Source of the DNA: Chlorogloea sp. CCALA 695
GTDB taxonomy: Bacteria; Cyanobacteriota; Cyanobacteriia; Cyanobacteriales; Chroococcidiopsidaceae
DNA: 64,000 nucleotides
NCBI RefSeq assembly: GCF_003003885.1
Contig: NZ_PVWN01000017.1
Span: forward strand, 1 to 64,000
Direction of reading: 5' to 3'
Below, one piece after another: positions 18,367 through 25,300 of this stretch; positions within the stretch are counted from its first letter, which is position 1, and the number at the start of each line of letters is the position of its first letter. Made by a program: the position numbers and the translations under genes. The notes beneath the pieces are model-generated. The model had not been told where the DNA came from, did no database searches, and saw only the letters and a list, made by a program, of their open reading frames with translations.

Positions 18367-18891
18367 TTAATCTTTCGTCACCTCAAATCCCATATCTGTA
18401 CCTTTGCCAGCGTGAACTAAAGCTAACTTTTTGTAACGCTCGGCGTGTTCTATAAGTTCGGCGACGGCGGCAGGAGAGTTTTCTTTAATCCGCTTTCCCG
18501 GTACGCCTACAACTAACGAAAAAGGCGGTACATCCCTGTTTACAACCGATCCCGCGCCAATAATACTACCTGTACCTACCCGCACCCCATCCAAAATTAT
18601 CGCCCCAATTCCGATTAAACTACCTCGTTCAATGTAAGCGCCATGAATTACCGCCCGATGTCCAACAGTGACGAAATCCTCTAAAACCGTTGGTCTACCA
18701 GGATCTCCATGCAAAACTGCCCCATCTTGAATGTTGGTACATTCACCGATTCCGATGCGCTCTATATCGCCGCGAATTACCGCACCGTACCAAATACTAG
18801 CTCCTGTAGCTACTTTGACTCGACCAATAACTACAGCATTAGCCGCCACAAAAACAGCTTGAGAGAGGTCAGGAGTGGGGAAGTAAGACAT
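18367..18891 (-). CDS. Gamma carbonic anhydrase family protein (left-handed beta-helix)
   Basis: A 174-residue hexapeptide-repeat protein of the YrdA/PaaY/gamma carbonic anhydrase group. The repeats run over about 15-140 ([51 protein letters not shown]). The three histidines that hold the metal between subunits are visible in VLHGDPG and VGHRAVIHG. The catalytic glutamates of true gamma carbonic anhydrases are not confidently placed, so enzyme activity is uncertain. The start is set at the second Met ([11 protein letters not shown]), where family members begin; an upstream ATG would add six residues. It lacks the RbcS-like repeats of CcmM. Confidence 0.87.
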   Translation of the reverse strand: MSYFPTPDLSQAVFVAANAVVIGRVKVATGASIWYGAVIRGDIERIGIGECTNIQDGAVLHGDPGRPTVLEDFVTVGHRAVIHGAYIERGSLIGIGAIILDGVRVGTGSIIGAGSVVNRDVPPFSLVVGVPGKRIKENSPAAVAELIEHAERYKKLALVHAGKGTDMGFEVTKD

Positions 18892-19068
18892 AATAGACAA
18901 CAGAAACAAATAGATTTCCGGGAAAATAGTTGTAAATGCTCAAACTGATGCAGCGCTTTAAGCACGATATCATAGTGCTAACCTATTAGTAGGTAAAGGG
19001 GTGCAGAGGCAGCAACGACACAAAACCAGTGATGCTAGTGAAGACATAAATATGCCGATAAGCACTTC

Positions 19069-19572
19069 ATGATCAACTCAAGCTTACAATATCCAATTTT
19101 TGGTCCAGAGATTCAGTGTCCCCATTGTCGCCAAACTGTCCCGGCGCTGACACTTACAGATACTTATCTATGCACTCGTCATGGCGCTTTTGAAGCTGAC
19201 CCCAAAACGGGAGAATTAGTACATCTCCAATCTGGTCGTCATTGGAAACAATGGGGCGATGAATGGTATAGGCAACATACCCACGCTGACGGGATTAGAT
19301 TTGAAATTCACGAAGCTTTGGATAGACTTTATACTCAAGGCTTCCGTGCTACAAGAGTAATTATTGCTGAGCGTTATCAAGAACTAATTAGCGGCTATTT
19401 AGAACGTAGCACTCCTTGGCGCGGACAATCGGAATCTCCCAAGCTTTACGGCTTACCTGTCGATTTCAGTCCTAATTCTCAAGAAGATTCACGCTGGGAA
19501 GTAATCAATTTTGACCTTGAAAAAGAGCCAGGGGTTCCGGTACGTTATCCTTATTTTCGCTTGTTTGAATAA
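19069..19572 (+). CDS. TIGR02652-like conserved cyanobacterial protein with zinc finger
   Basis: A 167-residue cytoplasmic protein. The N-terminal part has a zinc-binding pattern (CPHCRQTVPAL, then YLCTRHGAFE) followed by LVHLQSGRHWKQWGDEWYRQHTHADGIRFEIHEALDRLY (shown in pieces by position, about 62-100) and ends RYPYFRLFE. This resembles a family found throughout cyanobacteria without known function. Its stop overlaps the start of the VOC protein by one base (TAATG), so the two are translationally coupled and may work together. Confidence 0.8.
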   Translation: MINSSLQYPIFGPEIQCPHCRQTVPALTLTDTYLCTRHGAFEADPKTGELVHLQSGRHWKQWGDEWYRQHTHADGIRFEIHEALDRLYTQGFRATRVIIAERYQELISGYLERSTPWRGQSESPKLYGLPVDFSPNSQEDSRWEVINFDLEKEPGVPVRYPYFRLFE

Positions 19573-20009
19573 TGCACCATGTTTCAATTCGTACAGGTAA
19601 TATTCATAAAGCGATCGCCTTTTACGAACTTTTGGGCTTTAATGTATGCGATCGCTTTACTACAGGCTACACCTTAGCTTGCTGGATGGAAGGCTTACAA
19701 GGACGCATTGAACTAATCCAAATTCCTCAACCTCACCCCGCTCCTGATGCTTTTAACGATGAGCATTATGTTGGTTATTATCATTTGTCTTTCGACTTAA
19801 CTGAGGCTGTCCCAGATTTAACTGATTGGTTGGCGGATTTAAAGCAACGTTTTGACAAGGCACACCAAGAGCAGCCAGAGCAATATCAACTATTAAAGAT
19901 ATTGTTACAGCCAGAACAACAGCAAATTGGAGATCGCATTTATGAAGTTGCCTTTATTGCCGATATTGATAATTTGCCCTTAGAGTTCCTTAGAGTTTTA
20001 GCTAATTAG
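19572..20009 (+). CDS. VOC-family (glyoxalase/dioxygenase fold) protein
   Basis: A 145-residue protein with the vicinal-oxygen-chelate fold signatures MHHVSIRTGNIHKAIAFYELLGF at the start, RIELIQIPQP in the middle and YHLSFDLTEAVPDL. Possible metal ligands are the N-terminal His and the mid-chain Glu, but the substrate cannot be told. It is coupled to the preceding TIGR02652-like gene by a one-base overlap. Its 3' end overlaps the end of the convergent ABC permease gene by four bases. Confidence 0.85.
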   Translation: MHHVSIRTGNIHKAIAFYELLGFNVCDRFTTGYTLACWMEGLQGRIELIQIPQPHPAPDAFNDEHYVGYYHLSFDLTEAVPDLTDWLADLKQRFDKAHQEQPEQYQLLKILLQPEQQQIGDRIYEVAFIADIDNLPLEFLRVLAN

Positions 20010-20845
20010 TGCAGGGAAGGCAGGTGACGTTTTTTACGGAATTTAATCCTTGTCCCCAAAAGTACGCAGCCAAACACGGCAGTTGAAAGTAAAACAACAC
20101 TAGCTCCAGACGCAATATCAAAGTGGTAGCTTAGATATATTCCGAAAAAAGATATCACTGCGCCAATTACTCCAGAAATTATCATCATGTGTCCAAAGCG
20201 ATCGCTTAATAATCTGGCAATAGAGGCGGGAATAACTACGGCGGAAATAATTAGCGTCACACCCAAGACATTAAGAGTTGCCACTAGTAGAGTAGCCAAC
20301 ATCAAAGCAAACAGTGTATCCATCGCCAATATAGGTACACCATGAACTTTAGCTACATCGCGGTCAAAACACCAAAATAGTAAAGGTCGATAAAAGATTA
20401 CAACTAGGCTTAATAAGACAATAGTGACTCCAGTCACAACCCATAAATCTTCTGGAGTAACACCTAAGACATTGCCAAACAAAGCAGCTTCAAAGTTTTG
20501 GCTAAACTTGCGATAAGTACTGATAACTGCCACTCCCAGAGCAAAGCTAGCAGTAGTTACAATCCCAATTGCTGCATCTGAATATACTTTGCGCCCAGTT
20601 AAGTGTTGAATGATAAGAGCCGCAGCAAAGCCCCAAATTCCCGAACCAATATAAAAATTGAGATTCAATACATAGCTTAAAACCGCTCCACCTAAAATGG
20701 CGTGAGACAAACCATGAGCGATATAACTCATCCGCCGGGTGGTGATATAAACTCCCATCACGCCACACAATAAACCTGCCATTACCCCCACAATTACAGC
20801 GCGACTAAAAAATTCGTAGCGAAAAGGTGCAATCAGAAAATCCAT
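20006..20845 (-). CDS. Metal ABC transporter permease (ZnuB/TroC/MntB family)
   Basis: A 279-residue inner-membrane permease with about eight hydrophobic helices. Family marks are ARRMSYIAHGLSHAILGGAVLSY (read here as TTRRMSYIAHGLSHA), NVLGVTPEDLWV and LNVLGVTLIISAVVIPASIARLLSDRF. It would move zinc or manganese across the inner membrane with the ATPase and binding protein encoded just upstream. It is the last gene of this three-gene operon, 49 bases after the ATPase gene. Confidence 0.9.
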   Translation of the reverse strand: MDFLIAPFRYEFFSRAVIVGVMAGLLCGVMGVYITTRRMSYIAHGLSHAILGGAVLSYVLNLNFYIGSGIWGFAAALIIQHLTGRKVYSDAAIGIVTTASFALGVAVISTYRKFSQNFEAALFGNVLGVTPEDLWVVTGVTIVLLSLVVIFYRPLLFWCFDRDVAKVHGVPILAMDTLFALMLATLLVATLNVLGVTLIISAVVIPASIARLLSDRFGHMMIISGVIGAVISFFGIYLSYHFDIASGASVVLLSTAVFGCVLLGTRIKFRKKRHLPSLH

Positions 20846-20894
20846 AGTAAGTAGTCTTTAAGTTCTGCTCTGAAAATATGTCTTTAACTCAAAA

Positions 20895-21722
20895 CTACAG
20901 TATGCGCTCTTGACGTAAAATCTGAGGTAAATTATTTTGCATTTGGTGGCGTAAAGAAGTACCGCCACTAGCAATTAAAATCCGGTCTTCATGGTGAAAA
21001 ACTACCATTTCTGCGCCAAATGTCTGCTCAAGAATTGCTGGAGTAAAAACTTGCTCTGGTTGACCTTGAGCAATTAAGCCGTGATTGAAACATACCACCC
21101 AAGGTAAATGGGTAGCTACAGAATTTAGATCATGAGTAGAAAGTAAAATTGTTAAGCCTTGTTGATTGAGGTCGGCGAGTAAATGCAACAGTTCGTGCTG
21201 GACGTGCAAATCTGAACTGCTAGTAGGTTCATCTAACAAAACAATGTCTGGCTTACCAACAAGAGCGCGCGCTAAAAATACCCGTTGTTGTTGACCGCCA
21301 GACAAATCGCCGATTGGTTTGTGGGCAATATGCTCGATCCCAACTCGGTGGAGGAATTCTCGCGCTGCTAGGCGATCGCGTTTTTGAGGAAAAGATAATA
21401 TTTTATGTTTTTGGTAGCACCCCATCATCACTACTTCTTCGGCGGTGACAGGAAAGCTCCAATCTACTGTTTCTACTTGTGGGACGTAGCCAACCTTTGG
21501 CGGCGAGGTTCCAGGTTTTAGGCGCTTACCTCGAAAACGAACTTCTCCAGCCCAAGGCTGAATCAATCCTAAAATTGCCTTGATAAGCGTGCTTTTTCCA
21601 CAACCAGAAGGCCCTACTAAGCCCGTGAGTTGACCAGGGTAAATAGATAAATTTACTTGCTGAAAAACTGGACTAGTTTGATAGCCGCAGACCAAGTTTC
21701 GCACTTCTAATATTGGTTCCAT
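20895..21722 (-). CDS. Metal ABC transporter ATP-binding protein
   Basis: A 275-residue ABC ATPase of the zinc/manganese importer type. Visible motifs are Walker A GPSGCGKST (about 36-44), the signature LSGGQQQRVFLARAL, Walker B IVLLDEPTSSSD and the switch histidine in LLSTHDLN. It powers the permease encoded downstream and lies 17 bases after the binding-protein gene, so the order on this strand is binding protein, ATPase, permease. The pattern is close to ZnuC, MntA and TroB alike, so no symbol is given. Confidence 0.92.
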   Translation of the reverse strand: MEPILEVRNLVCGYQTSPVFQQVNLSIYPGQLTGLVGPSGCGKSTLIKAILGLIQPWAGEVRFRGKRLKPGTSPPKVGYVPQVETVDWSFPVTAEEVVMMGCYQKHKILSFPQKRDRLAAREFLHRVGIEHIAHKPIGDLSGGQQQRVFLARALVGKPDIVLLDEPTSSSDLHVQHELLHLLADLNQQGLTILLSTHDLNSVATHLPWVVCFNHGLIAQGQPEQVFTPAILEQTFGAEMVVFHHEDRILIASGGTSLRHQMQNNLPQILRQERIL

Positions 21723-21739
21723 TAAATTCTTATGCGTTG

Positions 21740-22804
21740 CTACTTGGTATTGGTACTGGCACTCGCTGTTGGCCCAACAACATTAGCAGGATTGAGTTTA
21801 TTTACTAAATTGGAATCACCCCCCAAGTTACTCGCTAGGATACGTAAGTTATCTGCCATCATGCCGATGTAAGTATGTTGGGGGTTGGTATTTTCTAAGG
21901 CATTTGCTGAACCGTCTCCTGGCAAGTCATCATCAGAGGTATTAGCAGTTTTTACCTTAGCTTCGCGGGCAAGTTGTTCTGCAACTTTATTAGGGTAGAC
22001 TTCCGAACCAAATACCGCCGGAACTTTGGTTTGCCGGATTTGATCGATTAATTTAGTAATATCTTGGGCTGATGGTTCATTAAAATCTGAAGGTTGAATT
22101 GCGCCAATTACTTCAAAACCGTATTCTCTTGCCCAGTATGCCCAAGAGTCATGATAAGTTAGAAGCTTGCGATTTTGGGCGGGGATGCTGGCTACAACTT
22201 CACGAGTCACTTTATCTAGTTCATTTAGGCGTTGCAAATAGTTTTTGAGATTATTAGCATAATACTCTTTGCCTTCAGGGTCTAACTCTGTAAGATGTTG
22301 AGCGGCAAGTTTAGCATAAGCTTCAGCATATTTGGGATTGACCCAGAGGTGGGGGTTTGGTTCGCCTTTTTCTTTGGGAAAGCTAAAGTCAAAAAGCCAC
22401 TGAGCCTCGGTAATAGTTTGATCACCTAGCTGATAGACTTTGGTGTCTTGCTGCTTAGAAGAACTTGCCAATTTTTGAGTTGGTGCTTCTAAGCTTAAAC
22501 CGTTGACAAGAATTAGATTTGCTTTACTTAATAAATCTGCATCGGAAGGGCGAGGTTCAAAGGTGTGCGAATCTGTGCCTTCCGGGATGATGCCTCGCAC
22601 TTGGACGCGATCGCCAGCAATATTACTAACAATATTTGTTAAAGGAGCTACGGTAGTAACAACCAAAAGTTTATTTTGAGCTTGATTATTGCTAGTAGAT
22701 GTACTGGCAACTTCCGACGGACTCGGAGATACAGCTACATTTTGATTATTGCAAGCGATCGCTGTAAAGCTCAATGCCATTAATAAGGCATATACCTTCT
22801 TCAT
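21740..22804 (-). CDS. Metal ABC transporter substrate-binding lipoprotein (zinc/manganese type)
   Basis: A 354-residue periplasmic lipoprotein with a lipobox ending FTAIAC at residue 18. It belongs to the cluster A-I metal-binding family. Likely ligands are the His in TDSHTFEP, the His in NPHLWVNP, the His in LTYHDSWAYWA and an Asp in TSDDDLPGDG. A His-His-His-Asp set fits TroA/zinc-type proteins better than Mn-type ones, which usually have Glu in the third place. The His/Asp-rich loop common in ZnuA is absent, so specificity remains open. It is the first gene of the operon. I see no clear Zur-type inverted repeat upstream. Confidence 0.88.
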   Translation of the reverse strand: MKKVYALLMALSFTAIACNNQNVAVSPSPSEVASTSTSNNQAQNKLLVVTTVAPLTNIVSNIAGDRVQVRGIIPEGTDSHTFEPRPSDADLLSKANLILVNGLSLEAPTQKLASSSKQQDTKVYQLGDQTITEAQWLFDFSFPKEKGEPNPHLWVNPKYAEAYAKLAAQHLTELDPEGKEYYANNLKNYLQRLNELDKVTREVVASIPAQNRKLLTYHDSWAYWAREYGFEVIGAIQPSDFNEPSAQDITKLIDQIRQTKVPAVFGSEVYPNKVAEQLAREAKVKTANTSDDDLPGDGSANALENTNPQHTYIGMMADNLRILASNLGGDSNLVNKLNPANVVGPTASASTNTK

Positions 22805-23142
22805 TAATGATTTATTGTCCTAAATTAAATATATAGATTATCAGTAGAGCTTTTCATGGCTCCTAGATGCAATGCCATGAGGGGGCATTTTTAGCTAATT
22901 TTGAGATGATTTTTAGATTTTTTTTGATAAAATCCCCCTTAGTACATATTTTTTAGCTATTAGCTCGACTTTAATACTACTGCGCCTCAAATAGTGGAAG
23001 GGGTAAACAGGGATGACAATTAATTACGACAACATAGGTCTGCGATCGCGCCCTAACTTCTTACTGGTTCAACCAGTCATGCAAAGCGTATCACTGGCGG
23101 GAATGTATGCCTTCGTATCGCTACAAGCCCTTATTAAGTAGC
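22805..23142. other. Intergenic stretch with degenerate repeat, no confident gene
   Basis: This 338-base region holds the promoter of the metal importer at its left end. It also contains a short inverted repeat (CATGGC at 22855 with GCCATG at 22874) and, at 23041-23063, the first of several copies of a GCGATCGCGC...TAACTTCTTA motif that recurs through the toxin-antitoxin patch. A 42-codon open frame (23013-23141, plus) runs through that motif and has no supporting evidence as a gene. Confidence 0.4.
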
Positions 23143-23472
23143 TTACTCGGCAAACATCTCAGCTAAGGTATCAAGAACCACTCTTTGCTCATCAAGACCA
23201 ATCTGTCCGAGCTTTTCGATTAGTCGCGTTTTATCTATCGTGCGGATTTGATCTAGAACAATCTGCCCATCCTTACCCTGAAACTGACAAATAACACGAG
23301 TAGGGTAGGTCTTCCCTTTTGTAGTCATTGGAGCAATTATAACCGTCGCAATATAACGGTTCATCTCGTCTGGTGATATAACAACACAGGGGCGTGTCTT
23401 CTGAATTTCACTTCCAACAGTGGGGTCAAGATTAACCAGAAAAACATCGAAACGGTTGACTACCACTCCCAT
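23143..23472 (-). CDS. PemK/MazF-family endoribonuclease toxin
   Basis: A 109-residue type II toxin. The family start is clear (NRFDVFLVNLDPTVGSEIQKTRPCVVISPDEMN), with the conserved basic-proline loop KTRPCVV, then TVIIAPMTT and the DQIRTIDKTRLIEKLG segment. MazF toxins cut mRNA at short sequences. Its start overlaps the end of the antitoxin gene by 13 bases in a different frame, the usual arrangement of mazEF modules. The pair would be co-regulated by the antitoxin binding its own promoter. Confidence 0.92.
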   Translation of the reverse strand: MGVVVNRFDVFLVNLDPTVGSEIQKTRPCVVISPDEMNRYIATVIIAPMTTKGKTYPTRVICQFQGKDGQIVLDQIRTIDKTRLIEKLGQIGLDEQRVVLDTLAEMFAE

Positions 23473-23720
23473 TCAACTCGATCCCAATCGGTAGTATTAA
23501 CTTCATCATGAAGAACATCATCGTGTTGAGTTGCCATTGCAGCAAAGGCTTCCTCCCATCCACTTCGTGAACGCGAGGCTGTGCGAATAGTTAAGACTTC
23601 CCCCTGCACCTCAATTTCCACTTCTGCATGAATACCGCTTTGTTCCAAGAGGAGCTTAGGGATACGAACCCCTTGAGAGTTGCCAATTTTAACAATTCGG
23701 GTTCTAATAGCTGCGCCCAT
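23460..23720 (-). CDS. AbrB/MazE-family antitoxin
   Basis: An 86-residue antitoxin with the swapped-hairpin SpoVT-AbrB DNA-binding fold at the N-terminus (TRIVKIGNSQGVRIPKLLLEQSGI, then VEIEVQGEVLTIR) and an acidic C-terminal tail (HDDVLHDEVNTTDWDRVEWEW) of the sort that wraps around and neutralises MazF. It precedes and overlaps its toxin gene, so the pair makes a complete module. Confidence 0.92.
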   Translation of the reverse strand: MGAAIRTRIVKIGNSQGVRIPKLLLEQSGIHAEVEIEVQGEVLTIRTASRSRSGWEEAFAAMATQHDDVLHDEVNTTDWDRVEWEW

Positions 23721-23793
23721 ATTTAGATGATTTCAAGAATAAAATGTAATTACATTGTAGCTACTGAAGAAAGATTTTTCAATGGTTTTGGGA

Positions 23794-23852
23794 GGCGATC
23801 GCGCGTTAACTTCTTAAGACTCAATACAGTGCGATCGCGCGATAACTTAACT
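23794..23852. repeat. Two copies of a GCGATCGCGC/TAACTTCTTA motif
   Basis: Copies at 23794-23816 and 23830-23849 share the HIP1-containing core GCGATCGCGC followed by an A/T-rich TAACTT stretch. Related copies are at 23041-23063 and, decayed, at 24489-24506. All lie in the space around the two toxin-antitoxin modules, and may be remains of a small mobile or recombination-prone element. Confidence 0.5.
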
Positions 23853-23891
23853 ACAGAAATATCTCAATCCGTTGCGTTGCAAACTCTTGTG

Positions 23892-24152
23892 TTATCCCCC
23901 TCTAAGTAATTGGTCATACTCTGAATGCGTCCCAATCCAAAACCATGCCATGTCATCACTATCTTCTACTACTAATGCACGATAATGAAGCCCTATTCGC
24001 ACCGACCAAAACGAACCTACTTTCTTGAAATGAAGCGATGGATATCGAGAATCTTGCTTAAGTAGCTCATAACATCGATTGGCAAGTATCTGAATATCGC
24101 CTAGCAATTGCCTGTAGTGATACCAGAAGTCAGGAGTTGCACGGTATCTCAC
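23892..24152 (-). CDS. RelE/ParE-family toxin
   Basis: An 86-residue toxin-like protein: MRYRATPDFWYHYRQLL, then SLHFKKVGSFWSVRIGLHYRALVV and FWIGTHSEYDQLL. The KKV-x-x-x-WSVRIGLHYRAL strand and the C-terminal HSEYD match RelE/ParE superfamily toxins of the small HigB/YafQ-like kind. The target (mRNA on the ribosome or gyrase) cannot be told. Its ATG overlaps the stop of the upstream gene by four bases, as in toxin-antitoxin pairs. Confidence 0.85.
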   Translation of the reverse strand: MRYRATPDFWYHYRQLLGDIQILANRCYELLKQDSRYPSLHFKKVGSFWSVRIGLHYRALVVEDSDDMAWFWIGTHSEYDQLLRGG

Positions 24153-24349
24153 AGGTCAGTACAATGCCCTTCCCGTAAATGTCTTAGTGCCTTTTCAGCT
24201 AACTTATCAAGACGACCTGCGGCGACATCTTCCTCAAATTGCCGATCCCAAACCTCTGCATCAAAATCAGCAAACCAGGATCGAAAAGCAGCAAGCTCCT
24301 CTGAGGACAATTGTTTGATAGCCTGCTTAACATCTTTCAAGTTATTCAT
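24149..24349 (-). CDS. Putative antitoxin of the RelE/ParE-type pair
   Basis: A 66-residue mostly helical, acidic protein (VKQAIKQLSSEELAAFRSWFADFDAEVWDRQFEEDVAAGRLDKLAEKAL, positions about 7-55). Similar small proteins regularly stand before RelE-like toxins in cyanobacteria. No clear DNA-binding domain is visible. The call rests on this pattern and on the four-base ATGA overlap with the toxin gene. Confidence 0.75.
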   Translation of the reverse strand: MNNLKDVKQAIKQLSSEELAAFRSWFADFDAEVWDRQFEEDVAAGRLDKLAEKALRHLREGHCTDL

Positions 24350-24713
24350 ACATATAAAAGAATCTTAGGCGCTATAGATTTATTCCATTTTACCGAAGGG
24401 CGCATTAGTTATTGCATCAGTTATTGATTTGTACCCGAAGCCTTAACTATTGCTTTGGTAGGCGATGCTCTGCGAGCGCGCTTGCGCTATCGCGCTAATT
24501 TCTTAGGACTCTGGCGACGCGGCCGAACATCTTTGCTTGCCTCATCTCGGATGACGCGGGCGGAAACGGCAAACAAAAACACAGACTTTACCATACAACA
24601 TCATAACAAAGTCGTTATTTGAGTCTCACGTCCATTGAATTGTTGTGTTGCGCGCTTGCTTTCAGCAGCCAATGTTTAATAAAGAGCGATTGCTGGAACT
24701 GATAACCGAAACA
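24350..24713. other. Decayed intergenic DNA with a 35-codon minus-strand frame
   Basis: This 364-base stretch carries no confident gene. It has low-complexity GCG/CGC runs (24470-24500) and a decayed copy of the local repeat. On the minus strand, 24594-24487 reads an ATG-initiated 35-residue frame with a basic end (RVIRDEASKDVRPRRQ, then SPKKLAR) that looks like the tail of a once-longer gene. No ribosome site precedes it. Confidence 0.4.
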
Positions 24714-25118
24714 TCATTGTTCTTTAGAAGTTTTGGTTTTTTGAATCATCTCTTGGATTGTTTCAGTTTCGCCGATTTCATAAAGACTGATTAATCCATC
24801 CTCAATGGTAAAGATTTGCTGAACTGTTGCATCCGCGAGCAAATTGCCTTGCAAATCTTTGATGATTTGATGAACGGTAACGACGTTCCGATTGTTTTCG
24901 TCTGTCTCAAATTTTAATGTCTCAAGCTCAGCTTGAATATCCTTAAATTGATTAGTCCAATATTCGCGCACTGCGTCGCGTCCATAAACGAAACCGCCTT
25001 CCAATCCGTTCGCCCATTTCACGTTCGGGCGCATCAATGAGATGATTGTTTCGATCTCGCGTTTGTTAAAAGCATCGTATAAATTTTGCAGAAACTCTTG
25101 ATTTGTAATCATAGTCAT
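24714..25118 (-). CDS. NTF2-like/SnoaL-family protein
   Basis: A 134-residue protein with the cone-shaped NTF2-like fold: NQEFLQNLYDAFNKREIETIISLMRPNVKWANG at the start, YGRDAVREYWTNQF and VVTVHQIIKDLQGNLLADATVQQIFTIEDG. Such proteins bind small hydrophobic ligands or act as isomerases; no substrate can be named. Met3 is an alternative start. It stands alone at the edge of the accessory patch, with no partner gene. Confidence 0.82.
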   Translation of the reverse strand: MTMITNQEFLQNLYDAFNKREIETIISLMRPNVKWANGLEGGFVYGRDAVREYWTNQFKDIQAELETLKFETDENNRNVVTVHQIIKDLQGNLLADATVQQIFTIEDGLISLYEIGETETIQEMIQKTKTSKEQ

Positions 25119-25300
25119 TCACTCGTACAATACGAGCGTCGTTAAAACAAGAAAGCAGGCTAACTATTTATTGTACGGAATAGGGAAACTTTCGGTTATT
25201 TAAAAGGATTCGTTGCTGCTCTAAGTTGAAACTCCCTGCTTATCGCTAAGATCGGCTTAACCCAACTGCTAAAGTACCGGAATTTAAAAAGCATTAGTGT

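Noticed and set aside
22805-22900. Zur box upstream of the metal importer
   Set aside because: I looked for a TGATAAT-type inverted repeat and found only partial matches such as GATTATCA at 22836; not enough for an operator.
23013-23141. 42-codon plus-strand frame before the mazEF pair
   Set aside because: It overlaps a degenerate repeat, lacks a ribosome site and has no recognisable content.
23727-23909. 60-codon plus-strand frame between the two toxin-antitoxin pairs
   Set aside because: It reads through two copies of the local repeat and overlaps the RelE-type gene end; no protein signature.
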